NCBI GenBank assembly: GCA_023424215.1
Contig: JAFAEC010000217.1
Coordinates: 1-37,610, forward strand
Origin: Pseudomonadota bacterium
GTDB lineage: Bacteria > Pseudomonadota > Alphaproteobacteria > Caulobacterales > Caulobacteraceae
Reading direction: 5' to 3'
DNA: 37,610 bases
Below are positions 17,021 through 26,722 of the stretch, in pieces; the first letter of the stretch is position 1; each line of letters begins with the position of its first letter. The position numbers and the translations under genes are program-made. The notes under the pieces are model-generated. The model had not been told where the DNA came from, searched no databases, and saw nothing but the letters and a program-made list of their open reading frames with translations.

Positions 17021-17266
17021 ATGCCTACCGTCCTCCGCTGGAACGGGTACCGGTTCTACTTCTTCTCGAACGAGGGGTTCGAGCCGCCGGACGTGCATAT
17101 CGACAAGGGCGGTTGCACGGCCAAGGTCTGGCTGAGTCCGGTCGCAGCGGCTCGTAATATCGGCTATTCTGCAAAGGAGATGGCCGAGATCCTTGGCAAG
17201 GTCAGTGAGGAGCGGATCGGCTTGCTGGAGGCTTGGAATGCCTATTTCGGCCGTCAGGATCGATGA
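17021..17266 (+). CDS. DUF4160 domain-containing protein
   Basis: The 81-residue protein begins MPTVLRWNGYRFYFFSNEGF and continues EPPDVHIDKGGCTAKVWLSP and ARNIGYSAKEMAEIL, a full-length DUF4160. DUF4160 genes are usually followed by a DUF2442 gene, as here. The pair is often treated as toxin-antitoxin-like, but I know of no activity that can be assumed for this copy. The ATG at 17021 was preferred on family alignment; an in-frame ATG lies at 17006. It overlaps the next gene by 29 bases. Confidence 0.85.
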   Translation: MPTVLRWNGYRFYFFSNEGFEPPDVHIDKGGCTAKVWLSPVAAARNIGYSAKEMAEILGKVSEERIGLLEAWNAYFGRQDR

Positions 17267-17495
17267 GCGGGTCGCCGGGGTCGAAGTGACCGACAGCGAG
17301 TTGATCGTGCGACTGCGCGACGGCCGGAGACTGGCCGCGCCTTTGGACTGGTTCCCGCGTTTGAAGGCCGCCACGCCAGCCCAGCGGGCGAACTGGGAAG
17401 AAGCCGCCGCCGGCCTTGGTATACATTGGCCCGAAATTGACGAGGACATCGGGGTCGCCGGCCTGCTGAGGGCGTCCGCCCCCGAGGCGGCTTGA
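17238..17495 (+). CDS. DUF2442 domain-containing protein
   Basis: The 85-residue protein matches DUF2442 throughout: an N-terminal beta-rich part (GVEVTDSELIVRLRDGRRL), then PLDWFPRLKAATPAQRANWE, and the ending GIHWPEIDEDIGVAGLL. It is the usual partner of DUF4160 and overlaps that gene by 29 bases. Its stop overlaps the next ATG (TGATG). The fold resembles short DNA-binding or antitoxin-like domains in other systems, but no function is established. Confidence 0.85.
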   Translation: MPISAVRIDERVAGVEVTDSELIVRLRDGRRLAAPLDWFPRLKAATPAQRANWEEAAAGLGIHWPEIDEDIGVAGLLRASAPEAA

Positions 17496-17917
17496 TGGGC
17501 GTCGAACAGAAGACGAAGCCCACCGCCGTCTCCGTCGCCGACTTCATCGCGGCGGTGGAGGATCCGAAGCGGCGCGCCGACGCGGAAGCCGCCTGTGCCC
17601 TTCTGGCCGAGGCCACCGGCGAGCCGGCGACGATGTGGGGGCCGTCGATCGTGGGCTTCGGGGCGTACCACTACCGGTATGACAGCGGGCACGAGGGCGA
17701 CGCGCCGCTGGTCGGGTTTTCCCCGCGCAAGGCCAATCTGGTCTTCTACCTGTCGGGCTGCGAGGAACGACGGGATGAGCTGCTGGGCCGGCTGGGCAAG
17801 CACAAGGCGGGCAAGGGCTGCGTCTACGTCAACCGGCTGGCGGACGTGGACGCAGCGGTGCTGAAGGAGATGGCGGCGGCTTCCGCAACCTCGCTGAAGG
17901 CGCGTTATCCCGGCTGA
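17495..17917 (+). CDS. DUF1801 domain-containing protein
   Basis: The 140-residue cytoplasmic protein has typical DUF1801 (YdhG-like) segments: VADFIAAVEDPKRRADAEAA, PATMWGPSIVGFGAYHYRYD, then FSPRKANLVFYL and GKHKAGKGCVYVNRLADVD. Family members are small and poorly characterised. ATG 17495 overlaps the DUF2442 stop. The TGA stop abuts the TCA (reverse stop) of the next gene in the palindrome TGATCA at 17915-17920. Confidence 0.85.
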   Translation: MGVEQKTKPTAVSVADFIAAVEDPKRRADAEAACALLAEATGEPATMWGPSIVGFGAYHYRYDSGHEGDAPLVGFSPRKANLVFYLSGCEERRDELLGRLGKHKAGKGCVYVNRLADVDAAVLKEMAAASATSLKARYPG

Positions 17918-18142
17918 TCAGGCGGCCATGCGGAAGTCTTCGGCCGGATCGAAGGCCGGGCGGGCCTCGTCCCACAGGGCGTCCTCGTCGGCGTAGCGGG
18001 CCGACTGGCGGGCGTCGATGACGTCGATCACCTGTTCCTCCAACCGGTCCCAGATCACCGCCAGGCCAGCCTCGGCCTCGCAGGGGACGATTAGATAGCG
18101 GTGGGCGGCGATCTCGGCGTGGGGGGCGAAGGCGCGGGCCAT
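17918..18142 (-). CDS. Unrecognised 74-aa protein divergent from the WYL regulator
   Basis: This small acidic protein begins MARAFAPHAEIAAHRYLIVP and ends in an acidic/aromatic stretch (DEDALWDEARPAFDPAEDF). There is no signal peptide or membrane segment. Start ATG 18142 has CCGGAG upstream on the minus strand. It is transcribed away from the WYL regulator across an 89-base gap, so that regulator may control it. No family is recognised. Confidence 0.58.
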   Translation of the reverse strand: MARAFAPHAEIAAHRYLIVPCEAEAGLAVIWDRLEEQVIDVIDARQSARYADEDALWDEARPAFDPAEDFRMAA

Positions 18143-18231
18143 GGGACTGCTCCGGGGAGGGGTGTGTCTGTCGATGGTTCGACTATGAAGCAGCGTTGCG
18201 TCAGAATCGGTCGTATGCTTCCTTCCGGAGC

Positions 18232-19221
18232 ATGAGACTCGAGAAGGCGGGACAGGTGATCGAGCTGGCGCGACGCATGGCGGCCAGCGCCGAGGGCCTG
18301 ACGCTGGACGACATGGGCCGCGAGATGGGCGTCGGCCGGCGCACCGTCGAGCGCATGCGCGACGCCGTGCTGGACCTGTTCCCGCAGGCGGAGGAGGTGT
18401 CGGACCCGCCCTTCAAGCGCTGGCGCATTCGCGGCGGCCTGTCGGCGTTCGAGCAGGCGCCGACCACGGAGGAGCTGGTCGAACTGGCCAAGGCGGCGCA
18501 GGCCCTGCGCGCGGCGGGCGAGCCGGCCCGAGCGGCGGCGCTGGAGGGCCTCGAGAGGAAGCTGAAGTCGGCGATGCGCTCGACGACGCTGAACCGGCTG
18601 GCTCCCGATCTCGAGGCGCTGGTGCGGGCCGAGACCATCGCAGTCCAGGCCGGGCCGCGGCCCTCGGCCGACGAGGCGGTGCTGACCGAGATCCGGCAGG
18701 CCATCCTCGCCGGCCAGCCGCTGGGCTTCACCTACAGCCGGCCCGGAGCGGAGGCGCGGCGGCGCTCGGTGGCCCCGTGCGGGGTGATGTTCGGCCGCGC
18801 CAACTACCTGGTCGCCGCCGATCGCGAGACGGGCGGCATCCGCACCTTCCGGCTGGACCGGATGAGCGCCGTGCGCGCCGAGCCGGGCGTCGCCCCGCCG
18901 CCGCCGGACTTCGACCTGCAGGCCTTCGCCAGCCAGTCGTTCGGCATCTACCAGGACGAGATCGAGGACGTCGTGCTGAGGGTGGCGCCCGAGGGCGCCG
19001 AGGAGGCGCGGGCGTGGCGCTGGCACCCGACGCAGACGGTGGAGGACCAAGCTGACGGCTCGGCGCTGGTGCGCTTCCGCGCCTCGGGCATGCGCGAGCT
19101 GGCCTGGCACCTGTTCACCTGGGGCGAACAGGTGACCATCCTGCAGCCGCCACGCCTGAAGGCGGTGATGGCCGGGGAGCTTGCGGCCGCCGGCCGCGCC
19201 CTCGAAGCGGCGCAAGCCTGA
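18232..19221 (+). CDS. WYL-domain transcriptional regulator
   Basis: The 329-residue protein has an N-terminal winged helix-turn-helix of the HTH_11 type (TLDDMGREMGVGRRTVERMR, about residues 20-50), a central WYL domain (about 145-230, with FTYSRPGAEARRRSVAPCGV and GRANYLVAADRETG) and a C-terminal WCX domain (about 240-320). WYL proteins are ligand-responsive regulators; some respond to nucleic-acid damage or control phage defence. The nearby targets here look like ordinary genes. The start at 18232 has CCGGAG upstream; a TTG at 18196 would extend it by 12 residues. Confidence 0.87.
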   Translation: MRLEKAGQVIELARRMAASAEGLTLDDMGREMGVGRRTVERMRDAVLDLFPQAEEVSDPPFKRWRIRGGLSAFEQAPTTEELVELAKAAQALRAAGEPARAAALEGLERKLKSAMRSTTLNRLAPDLEALVRAETIAVQAGPRPSADEAVLTEIRQAILAGQPLGFTYSRPGAEARRRSVAPCGVMFGRANYLVAADRETGGIRTFRLDRMSAVRAEPGVAPPPPDFDLQAFASQSFGIYQDEIEDVVLRVAPEGAEEARAWRWHPTQTVEDQADGSALVRFRASGMRELAWHLFTWGEQVTILQPPRLKAVMAGELAAAGRALEAAQA

Positions 19222-19286
19222 CCAAAGCTTAAGCTGACGGCGTTCGGCGGCCCGGCTAGGGCGGCGGGGTCGAGGAGGAGACTTCC

Positions 19287-20699
19287 ATGATCCGCACCCT
19301 GGGCGCCGCGCTGGCGGCCCTGACCCTGGCCGCCGCCCCGGCCGCGGCGCAGACGGCGGAACCGCCTGTCGCTGCCGTGGTCCGCCACGAGGCGGGCGTC
19401 TGGAGCCTCGATCTCACCTTCGACCGGGACGCGCCGCTGTGGGTGTTCGGCGACTCCGAAGCCCTTTCGGACGGCCGCGGCTGGCGGCTGCACCAGTGGA
19501 CGGTGGATACGCCGGGAGCGGAGCTGGCGACGGTCGCGGGTCGCGACGTCCTGCGGGGGATCAACGGCGCCGCCTTGCCGCGGCGGGTGCGCCTGCGCAT
19601 GGAGCCGCGCTTCGTCGACCTGCAGTCCAACTACGATCCGGTGCTGATGTTCTCCAACGGCGCCGCCGCCTGGTTCAGCGAGATCTTTCACCTGATCCCC
19701 ATGGCCTCCGTCGAGGCGCTGGAGACGCTGCCCCGCGATCTCGGCCCGCTGGTCGACCAGTCCGGCCCCGCCCGGGTGACCTGGAGCGACGCGGAAGGGC
19801 CGGTCCTGGTGCAGGGCCAGCGACTCGACGCGCCGGAGTCCACCCGGGTCGGGACCTACATCCTCTTCGGTCCGGCCGAGCTGGTGGCCGGAGAGGGGCT
19901 GTCCACGGTGGTCGATCCGGGGCTTCCGGGATGGATCGCCGAGGAACTGGCCGGCTGGGCCCCGCGCGTGGGCGGCCGGTACGCCGACCGGCTGGGGCCG
20001 GGCCAGTCCGCCGCCCCGACCGTGATGATGAGCTGGACCGGTCCGACGCCCGGCAAGACCAGCATGGCCGGAAGCGTCCTGCCCGGCCTTGTGGTCATGG
20101 CCTTCGAGGGGGAGGGCGTGGTCGCGCCGTCCGCGCGGGTGCGCGATATGGCGCGCTGGTTCATCGGCCACGAGAGCGCCCACTTCTGGCTGGGCCAGAC
20201 GGTGCGGTACGCCACGCCCGAGGACTCGTGGATCACCGAGGGAGGCGCCGACCTGATGGCCATCCGCGCCATGCAGGAGATCGACCCGGCCTTCGACGCC
20301 CGGAGCCGGCTGCAGGCGGCGGTGGATGACTGCACCGGCTTCGCCGACCAGCCGGTCGCGACCTCGGTCGACCGCGGCGAGTTCAAGGCCCACTACGCCT
20401 GCGGGGCGGTGTTCGCCCTCGTCGCCGAGGCGGCGCAGGCGCGGGCGACCGGCGGCGACTGGTTCGACTTCCTGCGGCCGTTGATCGACGACAACCGTGA
20501 GGACCAGGTGCTGACCCGCGACGAGTGGCTCGACCGGCTGGACGCCGTGTCCGGCGATCCGTCGCTGCGGGCGGACATGGAGACGCTGCTGGACCGGGGA
20601 GCCGAAGACCCGACGGCGGTGGTGAACGGGCTGCTGGAGCGGGTCGGCTTCAGTATTGACGGCGGGAGCCAAGGCCGTCCGCCGGAGCGACCCTTCTAG
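19287..20699 (+). CDS. Secreted gluzincin metalloprotease (M1/M61-like)
   Basis: The 470-residue protein starts with a signal peptide (MIRTLGAALAALTLAAAPAAAQ). The zinc motif HESAH is at residues 295-299 and the third ligand is E318 in WITEGGADL, exactly the HExxH-x18-E spacing of M1-type gluzincins. Upstream residues 30-250 look like a beta-rich domain. No GAMEN exopeptidase motif was seen, so aminopeptidase activity is doubtful. It has a strong GAGGAGGAG ribosome-binding site. The TAG stop shares CTAG (20696-20699) with the convergent toxin gene's stop. Confidence 0.75.
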   Translation: MIRTLGAALAALTLAAAPAAAQTAEPPVAAVVRHEAGVWSLDLTFDRDAPLWVFGDSEALSDGRGWRLHQWTVDTPGAELATVAGRDVLRGINGAALPRRVRLRMEPRFVDLQSNYDPVLMFSNGAAAWFSEIFHLIPMASVEALETLPRDLGPLVDQSGPARVTWSDAEGPVLVQGQRLDAPESTRVGTYILFGPAELVAGEGLSTVVDPGLPGWIAEELAGWAPRVGGRYADRLGPGQSAAPTVMMSWTGPTPGKTSMAGSVLPGLVVMAFEGEGVVAPSARVRDMARWFIGHESAHFWLGQTVRYATPEDSWITEGGADLMAIRAMQEIDPAFDARSRLQAAVDDCTGFADQPVATSVDRGEFKAHYACGAVFALVAEAAQARATGGDWFDFLRPLIDDNREDQVLTRDEWLDRLDAVSGDPSLRADMETLLDRGAEDPTAVVNGLLERVGFSIDGGSQGRPPERPF

Positions 20700-20977
20700 C
20701 GGTCCTCACGCATGTAAAAGACGCGCGCGACGATGATGTGGCCTTCGCGGAGTTCGAACCAGATCGCGTAGCCGCTATCGCCGAAAGGCACATCCAGGAC
20801 ATGCAGGCCGGAGGGCAGCTTCCGCGCCCCTGTAGGCATGAGGGCGAGGGAGCGGATGCGGGCTTGCAGCAGCGCGCGAGCCTTGCGGGCGGCGTTGGGG
20901 TTCTTTTCCGTGAGAAAGAGAACCAGGCGAACGAGATCCCGCTCGGCGGGCCGCGTCAGCCTGACAGCATATTTCAC
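20696..20977 (-). CDS. ParE/RelE-superfamily toxin
   Basis: The 93-residue protein has the ParE fold signature: KYAVRLTRPAERDLVRLVLF, a helical NPNAARKARALLQARI segment, the GARKLPSGLHVLDVPFGDSG strand region, and the C-terminal IIVARVFYMREDR. ParE toxins inhibit DNA gyrase and RelE toxins cleave mRNA; which applies is not determined. The GTG start at 20977 is set by its four-base overlap (GTGA) with the antitoxin stop. It converges on the metalloprotease gene. Confidence 0.87.
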   Translation of the reverse strand: MKYAVRLTRPAERDLVRLVLFLTEKNPNAARKARALLQARIRSLALMPTGARKLPSGLHVLDVPFGDSGYAIWFELREGHIIVARVFYMREDR

Positions 20978-21270
20978 CGCCGCTGGTGTGCAGTCAAAGC
21001 GCGATCGACCGCGGCGAACGCGTCGTCCGGGCTGACCCACTCGCCGGTTCGGCCGTACTCGTTCAAAGCTGATCGGGCCGCAGATTCCTGAAAGGGGAGG
21101 GCGTGGCTGTCCTGAAACTCCAACCGTTCCGCCCCGAGGACGCCAGCGATCAGTTCGCCGATATAGCGGTCCAACTCCATCCCGGAATGCTGCGCCGCTT
21201 CGTCGAGGCGATCCGCCATAGACTTCGCCAAAGTCACGCTGATCGTGCGGGTGGGAGCGCCATCGGCCAT
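20974..21270 (-). CDS. Ribbon-helix-helix (CopG/ParD-type) antitoxin
   Basis: The 98-residue protein has an N-terminal RHH DNA-binding strand and helices (TRTISVTLAKSMADRLDEAA then GMELDRYIGELIAG). A C-terminal toxin-binding region follows, including GRTGEWVSPDDAFAAVDRAL. It lies upstream of the toxin, as in parDE operons. ATG 21270 follows AAGG; a GTG at 21279 is an alternative. Only 37 bases separate it from the upstream regulator gene, so its own promoter would lie partly inside that gene. Confidence 0.85.
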   Translation of the reverse strand: MADGAPTRTISVTLAKSMADRLDEAAQHSGMELDRYIGELIAGVLGAERLEFQDSHALPFQESAARSALNEYGRTGEWVSPDDAFAAVDRALTAHQRR

Positions 21271-21307
21271 GAAACGCACCTTACCACGCCGCGCCCCCGA
21301 CGCGAAC

Positions 21308-22729
21308 TCACCCCGCCGCGAACGGATAGGGGCTGACCGACTTCGACCAGTCGTCGACCGTCAGCGGGCGGTCGACCGGGGGGGCGGCGCGTTCGGCGCA
21401 GGGGTGGCGGTGGCAGAGGCGGCAGGCGGGGCCGATGGGGGTGACCTCGGGCGCGGCGAGGTCGAGGCCGCGGGCGTAGACGAGGCGGTGGGCGTGCTTC
21501 AGCTCGCAGCCGAGGCCGACGGCCAGGTCGTGGGTTTCGGTGAAGGCGTCGCGGCCCTGGCGGTCGACGGTGCGGGCGAGCGTGAACCAACGCTGGCCGT
21601 CCGGCGTCTCGACGATCTGGGTGACGATGCGGCCAGGGGTGCGGAAGGCCGAGTGCAGCCGCCAGCGCGGGCAGGCGCCGCCGAAGCGGGAGAAGGGGAA
21701 GGCCCCGGCGGCGAAGCGCTTGGAGACGTTGCCGGCCTGGTCGACCCGCATCAGGAAGAAGGGCACGCCCCGGGCGGTGGGACGGGACAGGGTGGTCAGC
21801 CGGTGCGCCGCCTGTTCGAAGGAAACGCCGAAGCGGGCCTGCAGGCGGGCCAGGTCGTAGCCGGTCGCCTCGGCGGCGGCCTGGAAGGCGGCGTAGGGCA
21901 TGAGGACGGCCGCGGCGAGGGTATTGGCCAGCGACACCTTGAGCAGTCGGCGGGTGGGCTCGTCCGGCGCGTTGGCGGCGTCGGCGAGGGCGGTCAGCTC
22001 GGCGTCGTGCTCGGCCAGCGCCAGCTGGAAGGCGACGGCGAAGGCGCGCGAGGACGGGCCGAGCGTCTCCGACAGCAGCAGGCGCCGGCGGTGCGGGTCG
22101 AAGCGGCGGGTCCATTCGACCATAACCTCGTCGGGGAGGGTCCGCACCGAAAGCTCGTGGCGGGCCTGCAGCCGGGCACGGGCGCGGAGTTCGAACGGCT
22201 CGCCGGGCGACTCCGACTCCAGCGCCGCCGCCAGCGCCTCGCCCGCGGCGTCGAGGTCGGGGAAGTGGTTGCGCCTCGACTGCACATATTCGCGGACCCA
22301 GTCGGCCGGGGTCTCGTCGCCCGCTCCGGTCGCATCGGCCTCAGCGCGATCGCGGGCGCGGCGGTCGGCGAAGGCGCGGTAGAGACGCAGGAAGGCGTCG
22401 GCGGCGGCCGGCTGGTCCTCGGCCAGCTGGACGATCTCGTGGCGCGGCACCGGCAGGCCCTGGAACACCGGGTCGGCGAAGGCTTCGGACAGGGTCGCCT
22501 CGGTGGCCGGGCCGCCGGAGGGGCCGAAGGTGCGCAGGTCGACGTCGTAGGTCTCGGCCAGCCGCAGCAGCAGCTGGGCCGAGACAGGGCGCTGGTTGCG
22601 CTCGATGTGGTTGAGATAGCTGGGTGAACAGCCGAGGTCGGCGGCCATCGCCGTCTGGGTCAGGCCCAGATCCCGCCGGAGCCGCTTGAGGCGGCCGCCG
22701 AGGAAGAGCTTGCGATCCGCGCTTTCCAT
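21308..22729 (-). CDS. ScfR/RamB-like short-chain fatty-acyl regulator (XRE HTH)
   Basis: The 473-residue protein has an N-terminal XRE helix-turn-helix (RLKRLRRDLGLTQTAMAADL, then CSPSYLNHIERNQRPVS). The middle domain is ImmA/IrrE-like, but its HExxH zinc motif is lost (FQLAL in that place). The C-terminal domain has a cysteine cluster (ACRLCHRHPC). This is the ScfR/RamB arrangement. Such regulators sense short-chain acyl-CoA and control glyoxylate and acetate genes. Divergence from aceA across 145 bases strongly suggests control of isocitrate lyase. The start is ATG 22729. Confidence 0.9.
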   Translation of the reverse strand: MESADRKLFLGGRLKRLRRDLGLTQTAMAADLGCSPSYLNHIERNQRPVSAQLLLRLAETYDVDLRTFGPSGGPATEATLSEAFADPVFQGLPVPRHEIVQLAEDQPAAADAFLRLYRAFADRRARDRAEADATGAGDETPADWVREYVQSRRNHFPDLDAAGEALAAALESESPGEPFELRARARLQARHELSVRTLPDEVMVEWTRRFDPHRRRLLLSETLGPSSRAFAVAFQLALAEHDAELTALADAANAPDEPTRRLLKVSLANTLAAAVLMPYAAFQAAAEATGYDLARLQARFGVSFEQAAHRLTTLSRPTARGVPFFLMRVDQAGNVSKRFAAGAFPFSRFGGACPRWRLHSAFRTPGRIVTQIVETPDGQRWFTLARTVDRQGRDAFTETHDLAVGLGCELKHAHRLVYARGLDLAAPEVTPIGPACRLCHRHPCAERAAPPVDRPLTVDDWSKSVSPYPFAAG

Positions 22730-22740
22730 GCCGGGAGCAT

Positions 22741-22778
22741 GTCACAATCTGACTTAACAACAAGTGTCACGTTGTGAC
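22741..22778. promoter_or_regulatory. Candidate operator between the ScfR-like regulator and aceA
   Basis: Inverted repeats cluster in a short AT-richer stretch. GTCAC-gtt-GTGAC lies at 22766-22778, GTCA-caatc-TGAC at 22741-22753, and ACTT-aacaac-AAGT at 22752-22765. They lie 11-50 bases upstream of the regulator start and upstream of a TTGACT (22817-22822) that may be the aceA -35 element. The regulator probably binds here; this is inferred from position and symmetry. Confidence 0.5.
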
Positions 22779-22874
22779 CAAACGACCTCGAATGGCCGGA
22801 TGTGAGTGTATCGGTTTTGACTTGCGGGTGTTCTCCTCTCCGACATCGCCGCGCATCGGCACCGGAGAACGCCC

Positions 22875-24155
22875 ATGACCAGCTTCGCAGATCTCGTCCC
22901 TTCGCCCGCCGGCCGTTTCGACGGCGTCGAGCGCCCCTATACGCCGGAGGACGTCCTGCGCCTGCGCGGTTCTGTGCCGGTCACCCACACCCTGGCCGAG
23001 CGCGGGGCCAACCGCCTGTGGGCCTTGCTGCACAGCGAGCCCTACATCAACGCCCTGGGCGCGGTGACCGGCAACCAGGCCATGCAGATGGTCAAGGCCG
23101 GGCTGAAGGCCATCTACCTGTCCGGCTGGCAGGTCGCCGCCGACGCCAACACGGCCTCGGCCATGTATCCGGACCAGTCGCTGTATCCCGCCAACGCGGC
23201 TCCGGAGCTGTGCCGGCGCATCAACCGCACCCTGCAGCGCGCCGACCAGATCGAACACGCCGAGGGCGGGGCGAAGCGCGACTGGTTCGCGCCCATCGTC
23301 GCCGACGCCGAGGCCGGCTTCGGCGGGCCGCTGAACAGCTTCGAGATCATGAAGGCCTTCATCGAGGCCGGCGCCGCGGGCGTGCACTTCGAGGACCAGC
23401 TGGCCTCGGAGAAGAAGTGCGGCCACCTGGGCGGCAAGGTGCTGATCCCGACCCAGGCGCACGAGCGCAACCTGATCGCGGCCCGGCTGGCGGCCGACGT
23501 CTGCGGCGTGGCCACCCTGACGGTGGCGCGCACCGATGCGGAAAGCGCCCAGCTGATCACCTCGGACGTCGACGAGCGGGACCATCCCTTCATCGACCGG
23601 GATAACCGGACGCCGGAAGGCTTCTTCCGGCTCAAGCCCGGCACGGGGCTGGACCACTGCATCGCGCGCGGTCTGGCCTATGCGAAGTACGCCGACCTGC
23701 TGTGGTGGGAGACCTCTCACCCGGACCTGGACGACGCGCGCCGGTTCGCCGAGGCGATCCAGAAGGAACATCCCGGCAAGCTGATGGCCTACAACTGCTC
23801 GCCGTCGTTCAACTGGGAAGCCAGGCTGGACAAGGACACCATCGCCCGCTTCCAGCGCGAACTGGGGGCCATGGGCTACAAGTTCCAGTTCGTGACCCTG
23901 GCGGGCTTCCACGCCCTCAACAACTCGATGTTCGAGCTGGCCGACGGCTACCGCGATCGCGGCATGGCCGCCTATTCCGAGCTGCAGCAGCGCGAGTTCG
24001 CCAACGAGGCGCGCGGCTACACGGCCACCCGCCACCAGCGCGAGGTCGGCACCGGCTACTTCGACCAGGTCGCCACGGTCATCTCGAACGGCCAGTCCTC
24101 GACCACCGCCCTCAAGGATTCCACCGAGGCCGCCCAGTTCGTGGCGGCGGAATAA
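22875..24155 (+). CDS. aceA: Isocitrate lyase
   Basis: Isocitrate lyase cleaves isocitrate to glyoxylate and succinate, allowing growth on acetate and fatty acids. The 426-residue protein matches the short bacterial form. The catalytic KKCGH motif (SEKKCGHLGGKVLIP) is present, with YLSGWQVAADANTASAMYPD and YNCSPSFNW regions intact. Malate synthase is not in this window. A small conserved-looking gene follows 11 bases after the TAA stop. Confidence 0.97.
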   Translation: MTSFADLVPSPAGRFDGVERPYTPEDVLRLRGSVPVTHTLAERGANRLWALLHSEPYINALGAVTGNQAMQMVKAGLKAIYLSGWQVAADANTASAMYPDQSLYPANAAPELCRRINRTLQRADQIEHAEGGAKRDWFAPIVADAEAGFGGPLNSFEIMKAFIEAGAAGVHFEDQLASEKKCGHLGGKVLIPTQAHERNLIAARLAADVCGVATLTVARTDAESAQLITSDVDERDHPFIDRDNRTPEGFFRLKPGTGLDHCIARGLAYAKYADLLWWETSHPDLDDARRFAEAIQKEHPGKLMAYNCSPSFNWEARLDKDTIARFQRELGAMGYKFQFVTLAGFHALNNSMFELADGYRDRGMAAYSELQQREFANEARGYTATRHQREVGTGYFDQVATVISNGQSSTTALKDSTEAAQFVAAE

Positions 24156-24166
24156 GGAGAGACCCC

Positions 24167-24376
24167 ATGGAACCGATGACCCGCAGCCAGGCCATCATCG
24201 ACTTCTGCCTCGCCCCGCTGGCGCTCGACGCCGGGACCGAGGCCGAACGCGAGGTGCGCCGCCGGCTGGAGCACGTGATCCGGACCTTCCAGCGCAAGCT
24301 GGCCCAGCCGGTGGCGGTGGACTTCTCGTCGATGCCCTCGCAGGTCATCAACGAGGCGGCGCACGGCTACGAATAG
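24167..24376 (+). CDS. Small protein encoded just after aceA (69 aa)
   Basis: The 69-residue protein (MEPMTRSQAIIDFCLAPLAL at the start, ending VINEAAHGYE) is probably helical and cytoplasmic. Its ribosome-binding site AAGGAGA overlaps the aceA stop region and it begins 11 bases later, so the two are co-transcribed. I recognise no domain. A role tied to isocitrate lyase is inferred only from position. Its stop is 4 bases from the stop of the convergent kinase gene. Confidence 0.68.
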   Translation: MEPMTRSQAIIDFCLAPLALDAGTEAEREVRRRLEHVIRTFQRKLAQPVAVDFSSMPSQVINEAAHGYE

Positions 24377-24380
24377 GCGG

Positions 24381-26660
<2,280 letters not shown>

Positions 26661-26722
26661 CGGCGGCCCCCTTCAGCCGCGGAGTATCGGCGGAAGGGGT
26701 GAACAAAGCGTGGGCGTAAGCC

